From a virus, in IMG/VR virus record IMGVR_UViG_3300010354_000247, positions 1 through 36,515 of that record: DNA of 36,515 bases; one strand, 5' to 3'. Position 1 is the first letter of the stretch. Every line of letters starts with the position of its first letter. This document shows positions 6,304 to 16,001 of the stretch, piece by piece. The notes under the pieces were generated by a model. That model searched no databases, was not told the origin of the DNA, and was given only the letters and a program-made list of their open reading frames with translations. The position numbers and the translations under genes were made by a program.

Positions 6304-8286
6304 ATGGAAATGTCTGCAGATATAATATCACAAACTTCTAGTATTAATAACATATCAAAATCGATTTCTACCACAAGGTCTTCTTTATCTAGCACTAGTT
6401 CTTCAATTAATAGAATACAGAAAATAATATCAACAAAGACTAAAGTAAGGAATGATTTATTTTTTAAGAATCAAATACTAGAAAAAAGAAGATTAGAGGC
6501 AACAAAAAGAAGAGATCTTGAAGATCAAATTGAAGCTTCAAAAGTATCTACAAATATACAGTCTGGACTGAAAGTAGCGTCGTCAAGTGGTCAGGGACCT
6601 CTTGGAAGAATTTTATCATTTTTAGGATATTTGGGTGCTGGGTGGATTATTGAAAATCTGCCAACTTGGATAGCAATGGGAAAAGAATTCATCATAAGAA
6701 TGAAAAAGGCGGGAGAAATTATTTTTTCAATTCCAAATACTATGTGGAGAATCTTACAAAATTTTGGAGGATTATTAAAATCTACTGGTGACAATATTAA
6801 GAATTTAGATTTTACAGATTCTTCTAATAATATAAGAGATTCTTTTACTGAATTGACCAATACTGTCGATTTATTGGGATTTCAAATATCAGAAGGGTTT
6901 AAATTAATGCTTAAACCTAGTGGTGAAGTTGATATACCATCTACCGGAGAACAACAACCTGATACTGATTTTCCAGAAGTTCCAGCACCTTATCCTGGTG
7001 GTGGAACTCCGGGGCAAGGAGGAAAATTACAACCCATTCATAGACAAGCATTAGATATTATCTCGGGACCAGAAAGTGGTGGTGATTATAATGCAATGAA
7101 TAATGGGAGAGCGGGTGATAGACCTGGTGGATCTAAAAAATGGCTTGGAAAAAATCTTACTGATATGACAATTGGTGAAGTTAAAAATTATCAAAATGTA
7201 AAGGAAACTTTATGGGCGGCTGGAAGATATCAGATTATTCCAACATCTTTACCAACAGCTCAATCTGCAGCTGGATTAAAAGATAATGATATGTTTGATA
7301 AAAATAATCAAGATTTATTAGCAATTGGATTATTAAAGGTTCAAGGTCCAGGTGCTTGGTCTAAGTATTCCAAATATTCTAAAGAAGAAATATCTATAAT
7401 GTATAAAGCGAAAGATACTCCTTTAGGAAAATCAGTTCCTTCCTCACCTCCACCAAAATCAACAATAACTCCACAAACTCCATTATCTACTAGTTTCGCA
7501 CAGGTTACTGGAACAAGTGGAAATTCTCAGGGAAATAAACCATTAAGTGTTCCCTATAGTCCGTTTAAACCAGGATCTGGAGCAACCATAACATCAGGAA
7601 AAGGATTGAGAAATGGAAGACAACATACTGGATATGATTTAGCAGCGTCTCCAGGGACACCATTGTATGCATATTTTCCTGGAAAAGTAACTCATATAGG
7701 TTTAGATGGAACTTCATCTAGTGCTGGATATGGAAATTGGGTTGTATGGAAAGATGACATATATGGAGCATATCACTTTTTTGGACACATGAAAGGTCGC
7801 CCACCAGTAAATGTTGGACAACCTGTAAATCAAGGTACTTTAATGGGTAATGTAGGTAGTACTGGGAGATCTACTGGACCTCATTTACACTGGGAAATTT
7901 CCAATAATCCACCACAATCAAATGGACAATTTACTTCATATGAAGATCCTGGTTCATGGTTAAGAAAACATCCATTAAAAAAAGTTGATTCTCAACCTAA
8001 TATTGTATCACCATCATCAATACAAACACAACCTCAAATTCAAGAAATTAAACCTGAATTACAACCTCAACCACAAATTTCTTCACCCATAACTGAAAAA
8101 AACATAGTTCCTGAAAGGATTGGACAACAAATTCTGTTTATTGATAATAAATCTCCAGAACAGCAATCAATTTCTACACCTCCTTCCAAATCATATGGTG
8201 GTGATGTTTCTGGACAAATAACAGAATTTGATATGTTAAATAACTTTATGAAGCAAAAATTACTCTTAGATTTTAATTACCTATAA
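6304..8286 (+). CDS. Hub/tape-measure-like protein with transglycosylase and M23 peptidase domains
   Basis: A 660-residue protein. Residues 1-90 are coiled-coil-like; 100-140 hold hydrophobic helices with FLGYLGAGW (106-114), echoing the preceding protein. Residues about 243-370 look like a lambda-endolysin-type lytic transglycosylase: ISGPESGGDYNAMNNG with Glu257 as likely catalytic acid, and AAGRYQIIP at 305-313. Residues about 415-540 are an M23 (lysostaphin-type) endopeptidase: HTGYD (H441, D445), HFFGH (491-495) and HLHWE (H527, H529), which supply the zinc ligands and catalytic His. The rest is Pro/Gln-rich. Probable role: opening peptidoglycan during injection, at the tip of the tail. 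Its stop overlaps the gp27 start by 1 nt. Confidence 0.8.
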   Translation: MEMSADIISQTSSINNISKSISTTRSSLSSTSSSINRIQKIISTKTKVRNDLFFKNQILEKRRLEATKRRDLEDQIEASKVSTNIQSGLKVASSSGQGPLGRILSFLGYLGAGWIIENLPTWIAMGKEFIIRMKKAGEIIFSIPNTMWRILQNFGGLLKSTGDNIKNLDFTDSSNNIRDSFTELTNTVDLLGFQISEGFKLMLKPSGEVDIPSTGEQQPDTDFPEVPAPYPGGGTPGQGGKLQPIHRQALDIISGPESGGDYNAMNNGRAGDRPGGSKKWLGKNLTDMTIGEVKNYQNVKETLWAAGRYQIIPTSLPTAQSAAGLKDNDMFDKNNQDLLAIGLLKVQGPGAWSKYSKYSKEEISIMYKAKDTPLGKSVPSSPPPKSTITPQTPLSTSFAQVTGTSGNSQGNKPLSVPYSPFKPGSGATITSGKGLRNGRQHTGYDLAASPGTPLYAYFPGKVTHIGLDGTSSSAGYGNWVVWKDDIYGAYHFFGHMKGRPPVNVGQPVNQGTLMGNVGSTGRSTGPHLHWEISNNPPQSNGQFTSYEDPGSWLRKHPLKKVDSQPNIVSPSSIQTQPQIQEIKPELQPQPQISSPITEKNIVPERIGQQILFIDNKSPEQQSISTPPSKSYGGDVSGQITEFDMLNNFMKQKLLLDFNYL

Positions 8287-9611
8287 TGGAAGCATCAAGA
8301 AAATCTATATATGAAACTCTAGTTATAGAGTCTAACGATCAATCTCAAAGAATAGATTTAAGAGGATCTGTAGTTGGATTTGAATATTATGAAGATATAT
8401 TTTCTCCAGTAGTGACTGCGAAATTAAAAATTGTAAACACTGGTAATTCCGCTTCAAGTGAAAAAGATACTGCTAAACAATCTTTATATAATGGTTTACC
8501 ATTGAGAGGTGGGGAAAGAATAGCATTAAAAATAAAAGCAAATACAAAATCTAATATTGCATTAGATTTTTCAGATAAAGTTGAAAATTATTTTTACGTA
8601 TCGAGTATAACTGATGTAATATCAGAAACTCAAAAAGAAAGTTTTACTTTACATTTAGTTCCTAGAGAATCAATTACAAATGAAACAGTTAGAGTTACTA
8701 GAAAGTATCCAACATCATTGAGTATTGATGGATCTGTTGAAAAAATATTAAAAGAAGTTTTAAAAACAACTAAGATTGGTAAACTTGATAAAACTTCCAA
8801 TAAGTATGGATTTATTGGAAATATGAGGAAACCGTTTACAATTCTAACATGGTTAGCATCAAAATCTGTACCCATTGTTTCTAAAGATGGTACTGCAGGA
8901 TTTTTGTTTTATCAAACAAAAGATGGATTTAATTTTAGATCTATTGATGAAATGAATAAAGAAAATTCTAAAGCAACGTATGTTTATAGTGAATCAACTC
9001 AATCTTATGATGAAAAAAATCAAAAAATAAACAATGATTTTAAAATTTTAAATTACTTCGTAAATCGCAACCAAAATTTAATTGAAAAATTAAGATTGGG
9101 AACGTATGCAAGTTATAGAATGTTCTTCAATCCTTTAGATTTTAAATTTTCAAATCCAGAAGAAGGTGTGTTTAAACAAAGTGATTACATGGATTCCACT
9201 GAAAATCTTGGAGATAGAATGAAATTACCTAAAATTTCCGATGGATCCGATAAAACACTTGGTGATATACCCACAAGATTAATCACACAAATATTGGATG
9301 TTGGAACATTAGAACAAAATGTTTCTACAGATAAAAATTCAGATCCTCAAAAATATCAATCACAATCTTTAATGCGATATAATAGTTTGTTTACTCAACA
9401 ATTAAATATTATTGTACCATTGAATACTAATTTGAGTGCAGGTAATATAATTGAATGCAATTTTCCAAAAATTAGTAGTTCTGAAAAGAAAGAGTTTGAT
9501 CAAGAAACAAGTGGACTATATATGATAAAGGAATTATGCCATCATTTTGATACTGAAAGTTCTTATACATCTATGAAATTAATTAGAGATACATTCGGAC
9601 AGAAAAAATGA
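8286..9611 (+). CDS. 27: Baseplate central hub protein gp27
   Basis: A 441-residue protein, slightly longer than T4 gp27 (391). YETLVIESNDQ and DLRGSVVGFEYYEDIFSPVV at the N-terminus, RGGERIALKI and the FTLHLVPRESITNETVRV segment are characteristic of the gp27/hub family, which forms the torus joining tail tube to spike. The C-terminal part ends with LIRDTFG, usual for hub proteins after the ELCHHFD beta strand. It is coupled to its neighbours: 1-nt overlap with the preceding stop and a 4-nt ATGA overlap with gp5 downstream, consistent with a fixed gp27-gp5 stoichiometry. Confidence 0.85.
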   Translation: MEASRKSIYETLVIESNDQSQRIDLRGSVVGFEYYEDIFSPVVTAKLKIVNTGNSASSEKDTAKQSLYNGLPLRGGERIALKIKANTKSNIALDFSDKVENYFYVSSITDVISETQKESFTLHLVPRESITNETVRVTRKYPTSLSIDGSVEKILKEVLKTTKIGKLDKTSNKYGFIGNMRKPFTILTWLASKSVPIVSKDGTAGFLFYQTKDGFNFRSIDEMNKENSKATYVYSESTQSYDEKNQKINNDFKILNYFVNRNQNLIEKLRLGTYASYRMFFNPLDFKFSNPEEGVFKQSDYMDSTENLGDRMKLPKISDGSDKTLGDIPTRLITQILDVGTLEQNVSTDKNSDPQKYQSQSLMRYNSLFTQQLNIIVPLNTNLSAGNIIECNFPKISSSEKKEFDQETSGLYMIKELCHHFDTESSYTSMKLIRDTFGQKK

Positions 9612-11779
9612 TAGACGAATCAATACTTAAAAGTAATTTTATAGGTAGAGATGGATTTAGATGGTGGATTGGACAAATTCCACCAATTGAAGCACAAAAA
9701 TCTCAAGCAAATGGTGGTGGATGGGGAAATAGAGTTAAGGTAAGAATTTTAGGATACCATCCTTATAGTACTGCAGAATTATCAAATGATGATTTGCCAT
9801 GGGCGCAAGTTTTGATGCCATCAACTTCTGGTAGTGGGGCTGCAAATTATGCAGTAAATCCTAAATTACGACCAGGTGATACTGTGTTAGGATTTTTCTT
9901 AGATGGTGATAATGCGCAAATTCCAGTTATTCTTGGTTGTTTCGGGAGAACAGATCAAGTTCCAAGTACATCTTTTAAATCTCCTTTCACTCCATTTACT
10001 GGATATACAAAAAGAATACCAAAACCAAACGGAACCTTATATAGTTCAGAAGCAAACGAAGAAAATAGTAGTTCTCAAAAATCTCCTAGAGATGTATCTC
10101 CAGAAATAATAGATAAATTAAATCAAAAAAATGATAAAAATGATGAATTCTTTTATTTTTCTGGAGTAGGTAAAAAGGTAGTATTAGGAAATTCTAGTAA
10201 TGATACAATTGCAAAAGGAATTGGTGCGGAAGTTAATAATCTTTTGCAAAAAGTAAATGACGTAACAAATAAAATACAAAACGTTAAAACGGAAATTTCC
10301 AGATCAGTAGATAAAATTGTAGGTATTGCTAATGGATTTGTAGGTCAAGCGACTAATTCATTATATTTAAAATTAGTACCTTTATTGCAAGAAGGACTGG
10401 AAGCATTATATAAAGCAGTCTACGCAAAAGTTTTTGCTGCTACAAGAAGTCATGCTGCTGCACATTTAGCAGGTGTAGCAGCACAAGAAGCAATGATACC
10501 ACCAGTGAAGGCATTAGAGTCTTTTATACCAAAAATTACTGGTATTGTTGTTAATAAATTATTTGATGTAGTTGAAAATATGTTATCTGATACAGTTAAA
10601 AATGTTAAGTATTTTAAAAGTTGTGTTGGTGAGCAATTTGTGGGATCATTGCTAAATGATATAGTTGGGAAGATTGAAAGTGGGTTATCTTCTGTTTTAA
10701 ATGGAGTAAGCAAAATATTATCTGCTGGTTTTTCAGTAAGTGATTTTTTGAGAAGTGGAGTAAGTGCTATAAGATCCATAGGTGGTTTGTTTGATGTTAA
10801 TCAGAATAAAAATAAATCATTGGGAAATGTTGAAGAGTGGGTTATTGGAGTTGGTATAGTTGATGCTGGTGAAGATGCATTTAAATTTAAAACAATTTTG
10901 AAAAATATGAACATCGCCAATAAAATTGGAGATGTCGTTGATGGAGTAAAAGATATTAAATCTGGATGGGATATTTTTTCAGAAAAAACTAAGGATAGTA
11001 AAAATAAAAGTTATGTTGGAGGTTGTTACACTTTACAACAAACAAATTGCTCTGCACCAAAGGTAAAAGTATTTGGTGGATCTGGGAAGGGTGTTATTGC
11101 TGAAGCAATTTTAGGTTCATTTAATACAGATTCTTTTGGAGTAACAACAGCTAGTGTTATAGGAATAAAAATTAAAAATAAGGGTAAAAAATATAAATAT
11201 CCACCTTTTGTTGAAATTGTAGATGATTGTAATCAAGGTTATGGTGCAGTTGCAAGATCAGTAATAGATGAAAATGGGGAAGTAGTCAATATTTACATGG
11301 TGTCTGAGGGTGAAAATTATCCTGTGGGAAATATAAATGTGAATACTGGAGAAAATATTGCAGAGACTCAACCATCTCAAATTGCAAATTATGTTTCTGA
11401 TGTTTATATTGAACAAACTGGTTTTGGTTATAGTTCTAATGACTTAGTTTCAGATGATTTTGGAAATCAGTATTCTATTACTGTTGATGATAATGGATCT
11501 ATAATAGACGTTAACATTATAACTCCAGAAACCACAGATACTTTATTTGGTGATGAGATTATTCCAGATTTAATTAATACTTCATCAACATTATCATCAC
11601 CACCTTTAATAATAAATAAACATATAATTGTTGAAGATCTACCATCTATAACAATAGAATCCGATACTGGTATTGGTGCTGTTTTAAGACCTATTTTAGA
11701 TAAATTGCCACCTGAGGTTATTCAAAATAATGAATATTCTATAAGATCTACAAAGTTTGTAAAAGACTGTATTCAATAA
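9608..11779 (+). CDS. 5: Baseplate spike protein gp5 (OB-fold, no lysozyme domain)
   Basis: A 723-residue protein. Residues about 10-120 form the gp5/VgrG-type OB fold: FRWWIGQIPP, then NRVKVRILGYHPY, WAQVLMPSTSGSG, LRPGDTVLGFFLDGDNAQIP and VILGCFGRTD. No lysozyme catalytic pattern follows, unlike T4 gp5. Instead there is a helical, Ala-rich region at about 200-400, then beta modules from about 490 with the pattern I-K-N-K-G-K-K-Y ... P-P-F-V-E-I (520-540) and further GxxY repeats. It docks on gp27 by homology. The hydrolase activity appears to have moved to the 660-residue protein and the needle to the next gene. Confidence 0.8.
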   Translation: MIDESILKSNFIGRDGFRWWIGQIPPIEAQKSQANGGGWGNRVKVRILGYHPYSTAELSNDDLPWAQVLMPSTSGSGAANYAVNPKLRPGDTVLGFFLDGDNAQIPVILGCFGRTDQVPSTSFKSPFTPFTGYTKRIPKPNGTLYSSEANEENSSSQKSPRDVSPEIIDKLNQKNDKNDEFFYFSGVGKKVVLGNSSNDTIAKGIGAEVNNLLQKVNDVTNKIQNVKTEISRSVDKIVGIANGFVGQATNSLYLKLVPLLQEGLEALYKAVYAKVFAATRSHAAAHLAGVAAQEAMIPPVKALESFIPKITGIVVNKLFDVVENMLSDTVKNVKYFKSCVGEQFVGSLLNDIVGKIESGLSSVLNGVSKILSAGFSVSDFLRSGVSAIRSIGGLFDVNQNKNKSLGNVEEWVIGVGIVDAGEDAFKFKTILKNMNIANKIGDVVDGVKDIKSGWDIFSEKTKDSKNKSYVGGCYTLQQTNCSAPKVKVFGGSGKGVIAEAILGSFNTDSFGVTTASVIGIKIKNKGKKYKYPPFVEIVDDCNQGYGAVARSVIDENGEVVNIYMVSEGENYPVGNINVNTGENIAETQPSQIANYVSDVYIEQTGFGYSSNDLVSDDFGNQYSITVDDNGSIIDVNIITPETTDTLFGDEIIPDLINTSSTLSSPPLIINKHIIVEDLPSITIESDTGIGAVLRPILDKLPPEVIQNNEYSIRSTKFVKDCIQ

Positions 11780-11780
11780 A

Positions 11781-12521
11781 ATGCCTAGAAAACAGAATTG
11801 GGAAAAAAGAGATATATGCAGTTATGGTCCTAAGTTTAGGATTGATACTAATAACCCACAAATGGGTGGAAATGGGACTAACGTTTATGCTTTATATGCA
11901 ACTACAGATAATAAAGATATAAATTTTTCAGGACTAACTGAATGCGGAACTTATAGAATTTGGAACGACAGATCAATAGAGTTTATTGCGGGAAATAAAG
12001 ATTCTAGCGATGGTGTAGATATTGTAATTGCAGGAATGAGCGGTGATATTACTATCACTGCAATGAGAAATGGATCTGTAAAAATAAAAGGAAAAAATAT
12101 AGTAATCGAAGCTGATGAAGATATAGATTTGAAAGCGGGTAGAAATATAAACATTAATGGAAAGTCTAGAGTATTAATAAAAGGTAATAAATGTGAAGCT
12201 GATGGATTATTGGGTAATTTAATTCCCGAAAGTTTTGGTGCTTTAGCATTTGCAAAAAGTTATGTTGGAGCAGATATTATTACTAATAGTTTTATGGCAG
12301 GATTTCCAAGTATAATTGGGACAGCTCAAGATATTGCAATTGGTGCTGTAGATGCTCTTTCTAATGGTCCAGGATCATTTGTTTCTGGAGCTGCAAAGTT
12401 AGCTAAAGATAATTTAAAATTGGGACTTCCCATAGATGAGATTAAAGAAGTAAGTCTTCATACACTTCAATATTCTCAAGATTTTAGAGAATCTTTAAAT
12501 TCTGTAATAACGGAAAAATAA
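11781..12521 (+). CDS. Beta-helix spike/needle protein (gp5 C-terminal-like)
   Basis: A 246-residue protein starting 1 nt after the gp5 stop. Residues about 60-140 are strict short beta repeats (DIVIAGMSGDITITA, SVKIKGKNIVIEADEDI, LKAGRNININGKSRVLIKG), which look like the triple-stranded beta-helix of the T4 gp5 C-terminal needle and VgrG spikes. Charged and small residues alternate in the expected manner. The C-terminal 100 residues are Ala/Gly-rich and probably helical. Adjacent to an OB-fold gp5 that lacks this part, it probably forms the membrane-piercing tip as a separate polypeptide. A PAAR-like tip is not seen. Confidence 0.68.
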   Translation: MPRKQNWEKRDICSYGPKFRIDTNNPQMGGNGTNVYALYATTDNKDINFSGLTECGTYRIWNDRSIEFIAGNKDSSDGVDIVIAGMSGDITITAMRNGSVKIKGKNIVIEADEDIDLKAGRNININGKSRVLIKGNKCEADGLLGNLIPESFGALAFAKSYVGADIITNSFMAGFPSIIGTAQDIAIGAVDALSNGPGSFVSGAAKLAKDNLKLGLPIDEIKEVSLHTLQYSQDFRESLNSVITEK

Positions 12522-12524
12522 AAA

Positions 12525-15500
12525 ATGGCAGATCTAACAATAACTGGAAATAGATCTTTTTACAATGAAGATGCTGAATTCTTTAAAGACGTTTATATCT
12601 ATGGAATTTTACATTATGATTTCAAAAAAGTTGGAATAGTTAGTTTTAAATCTATTACTGTTGATGATTTACAGGTAAATGGAATTTCTACATTTAATGG
12701 TCAAGTATTTTTTAATAATGATTTAAGTATAACTGGAGTTGCAAGTTTAAGAGAATTATCTGTAAGTGGCATTTCTAGTTTTAATGGACCAATATTCATT
12801 AATAATGATTTAAAATCAACTGGTATTTCTACATTTAATATTGTAGATATTGATGAACTTTTTGTAAATAGAGCAACTGTAAGACAGAGGTTTAATGTTG
12901 GCATTGGAGGATCTACATTTAATGCTACTACTTCTACCAATAGAGTAGGTATAAATTCTTTCCTACCAGAACAAACTTTAGATGTAATTGGTAATGCTAA
13001 AATTTTTGGTCAACTTTATGATTCATTAAATCAACCTGGTACAATTGGAGATTTTTTGTCCAAAGATGCTCAAGGTATAAAATGGGTTAAATTTGAACCA
13101 GATTTTATTGAAGGAATTTTTGTATATAATGATGAAGTTTTAGTTGGTGTTCAATCTTTCCGAGGATTAAATTTAAAAACTGGAAGAGGACTTGGAACTA
13201 ATACTGATCCTATTCAAGGATTTGTAAATCCATCAAATGAATTTATTGCAGACATTTATGTTTATGATTATTGGGATTATAATCAAAATGGAAACATATA
13301 CAGAAATACAAATGTTGGTATCAATACTAACAATCCAATTTATGCTTTAGATGTCCATGGTGATGTTCACGTAACTAACAATTTAGAAGTATCGACAAAT
13401 ACTTTTCTTGGTGGAATATTAGATGTAGATGGAAATGCATCCTTTAATTCTACATCAGATTCAATAAGTAAAACTTCTGGGGCAGTAATTGTTAAAGGTG
13501 GAGTTGGGATTGAAAAAAATGTAACAATAGGGCAAAATTTAACTGTTGATACTGATTTATTTGTTACAAATAACACATATCTTACTGGAATTTTAGATGT
13601 AGATGATCAGGTATTTCTAAATTCACCAGCAAGTTCAACTAGTAAAGATACTGGTGCTTTAATTGTAGAGGGTGGAGTTGGAATTGAAGAAAATTTAAAT
13701 GTTGGACAAAAATCTACATTTGAAGGTCAAATTGAATTAAATTCTTCTTTAATTGATATTAATAATAGTACTGCATCAGGAAAAATTGATTATAGATTAT
13801 CATCTGTTGGCACAGGTGTTTCCTGGAGACCTCCAGGAGTAGAAACACAAAATGCAATTTGGGTTACTGTTGATGGTAATGATTCAAATACTGGATATCT
13901 TGAGGGTGATGCAAAAAGAACTGTAGGAGCGGCGGCGTCAATTGCTCAGGCGGGAGACACTATATTCATCAGATCTGGAGTTTACTATGAAAATAATCCT
14001 ATAGGTCTTCGCACCGATGTAACTGTTTCTGGGCAAGATTTAAGATTAGTTACAATTATTCCTCAAAATACAGATCGCGATGTTTTTCATGTTAGAAGAG
14101 GGTGTTTAATAGAAAATTTAAATTTTGCTGGAACAAGTGTTTCTGTTAATCATAGTGGATGTGCTGCGGTTGCATTTCCACCCACTTCACCAGCAAATTA
14201 TGCTAATAGTGGTTATATTGCTCCTGGGCCAGCAACAGAAGGACCATCCGGTAGATGGAGATCTCCTTATATTAGAAACTGCACTAATTTTATGACTGGC
14301 AGTATTGGCATGAAAATAAATGGAGATCATGCAACTGCTTCTACAATTGGAAATGATTTGAAATGTATGGTTTGCGATTCGTTCACTCAATATAATGAAA
14401 ATGGTATTGGAGTATCAATTACAAATAATGGATACGCGCAATTAGTTTCCATTTTTACAATTAATTGTGATATTGGAATCTATTGTGATAGTGGTGGTTC
14501 TTGCGATTTAACAAACTCTAATTCTTCATTCGGTAATTATGGTTTATATGCTGTTGGACTTGGAATAACAGAATTTATAGGGCAAGTGAATAAGTATCCA
14601 CCATCAAGATCGCAATTAGGCGTTGACGCTGGATCGGACACTGTTACTTTAGCAAATGTATCTGATGATATTAAAAATCCAAGGAGACCTTATGATGGTC
14701 AAGCATTATTCTTTAAGATTGATTTAGATAATTATCCTGATGCACAAGGTTCTGGAATTTTACAGGAACCAATGATTCAAATAAAAGAAATAAAAGTGAT
14801 TAATGGTGGTTCTGGATATAGTGCCAATAATCCTCCAACTATTATAATTAGAGATTCTGGAGATCTTTCTCAACAACCAAAAGGACCTCAAGGAATTATT
14901 GCTGAACTTAGTCCTACAATTGATGAAATTACCGGATCAATAACTGCTATTGACATTGTAAACTCTGGAAGAAATTATTTACCAACACAAAATTTAGAAG
15001 TTTTTATTGATGGTGGAGGTGGAGCTTCGGCAGAAATAGTTACTGAACCAATTTATTATACCGTAGATGTTGCTTCTAGTCCAACACCTGCAATAGGAAG
15101 ATATGCGGATGCAGTATCATTAATTTTTAAAAATATAGATTTTATTGCGACAGAATCTGTAGATAGAATGCTCTATTACTATAATGTAACTTTAGGAACT
15201 CCATTTTCTGTCCCTGGTGGAAGTTTTAAATGCGTTTCAGATGTCAAGTTAGTTTTAGGTGCAATATCACATAATCTTCAATTTGGTGGAAATGATAGAG
15301 TTTATGATGCTGCAAAAATATATGTAGATAATCCCTACCTGTCCGGTGAAGAAAGTCAATCAATTGTTACATTCAATTATGCTAGAGATATTGCAAAACA
15401 AATAATTAATAATGTAACTGTTACTAAACAAAATTATACTAATATTAATCAATATACTCAAATTAAAGATTTAACTTTAATTGCAGACCCGTCCCCATCT

Positions 15501-15998
15501 TCTGGTTCACCATCCAATACTAATCCAAATTCTTGTACAAATGTAAAAAATGCAATTGATACATTTTTTGCGATCATAACAACTGCAGTAAATCCAGCAT
15601 CTAATCCTAGATTACCTTTATCAAGAACTGTTGGAAGCACTGTTGGAATATCTACAATTACGTTTAATGAATTTATTCCATATGAATTATTTGGTAACGA
15701 AGAAATTTCTCTTAAAAGAATTAGTCGTATTTTAACTAGTTCACATTCTTTCGAATATATTGGTACAGGAACAAACATAAATACAGCAACACCCTTCCAA
15801 GGAGCAGTTCCGAAAAAGGAAAATGAAGTCGTCTACTTAGATGGTGCCCAGGTACCTTTTACAAGTACAGATCAAAAAGGAAATTTTGATATTGGTGAGG
15901 GATTTCAAATTAATCAACCGACTGGAACTATTCGAGGAAGAGATTTTACAAAGGCAATACAAGCAGAACTTACCCCAATAGTCATTGCTCTCAGATAA
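12525..15998 (+). CDS. Large fibre-like virion structural protein with pectate-lyase-like beta-helix
   Basis: A 1157-residue protein. The N-terminal 430 residues are repeated short beta modules typical of marine T4-like fibres (V-x-GISTFNG, NDLSITGVASL, and twice SGAVIVKGGVGIE / TGALIVEGGVGIE). From about residue 440 comes a right-handed beta-helix like the pectin lyase fold: WVTVDGNDSNTGY, GDTIFIRSGVYYEN, IENLNFAG, and TNSNSSFG at 663-670. Residues about 756-840 carry two GxGY/GxxY beta modules. The C-terminus has IGTGTNINTATPFQG, VVYLDGAQVPFTSTDQ and FDIGEGFQINQPTG, found in phage structural proteins. Probable baseplate-attached fibre or adhesin; exact role unknown. Confidence 0.7.
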   Translation: MADLTITGNRSFYNEDAEFFKDVYIYGILHYDFKKVGIVSFKSITVDDLQVNGISTFNGQVFFNNDLSITGVASLRELSVSGISSFNGPIFINNDLKSTGISTFNIVDIDELFVNRATVRQRFNVGIGGSTFNATTSTNRVGINSFLPEQTLDVIGNAKIFGQLYDSLNQPGTIGDFLSKDAQGIKWVKFEPDFIEGIFVYNDEVLVGVQSFRGLNLKTGRGLGTNTDPIQGFVNPSNEFIADIYVYDYWDYNQNGNIYRNTNVGINTNNPIYALDVHGDVHVTNNLEVSTNTFLGGILDVDGNASFNSTSDSISKTSGAVIVKGGVGIEKNVTIGQNLTVDTDLFVTNNTYLTGILDVDDQVFLNSPASSTSKDTGALIVEGGVGIEENLNVGQKSTFEGQIELNSSLIDINNSTASGKIDYRLSSVGTGVSWRPPGVETQNAIWVTVDGNDSNTGYLEGDAKRTVGAAASIAQAGDTIFIRSGVYYENNPIGLRTDVTVSGQDLRLVTIIPQNTDRDVFHVRRGCLIENLNFAGTSVSVNHSGCAAVAFPPTSPANYANSGYIAPGPATEGPSGRWRSPYIRNCTNFMTGSIGMKINGDHATASTIGNDLKCMVCDSFTQYNENGIGVSITNNGYAQLVSIFTINCDIGIYCDSGGSCDLTNSNSSFGNYGLYAVGLGITEFIGQVNKYPPSRSQLGVDAGSDTVTLANVSDDIKNPRRPYDGQALFFKIDLDNYPDAQGSGILQEPMIQIKEIKVINGGSGYSANNPPTIIIRDSGDLSQQPKGPQGIIAELSPTIDEITGSITAIDIVNSGRNYLPTQNLEVFIDGGGGASAEIVTEPIYYTVDVASSPTPAIGRYADAVSLIFKNIDFIATESVDRMLYYYNVTLGTPFSVPGGSFKCVSDVKLVLGAISHNLQFGGNDRVYDAAKIYVDNPYLSGEESQSIVTFNYARDIAKQIINNVTVTKQNYTNINQYTQIKDLTLIADPSPSSGSPSNTNPNSCTNVKNAIDTFFAIITTAVNPASNPRLPLSRTVGSTVGISTITFNEFIPYELFGNEEISLKRISRILTSSHSFEYIGTGTNINTATPFQGAVPKKENEVVYLDGAQVPFTSTDQKGNFDIGEGFQINQPTGTIRGRDFTKAIQAELTPIVIALR

Positions 15999-16001
15999 TA
16001 T

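Noticed and set aside
6591-6860. Minus-strand ORF of 89 codons opposite the hydrolase-bearing hub gene
   Set aside because: It is antisense to a well-supported protein within a tight plus-strand operon.
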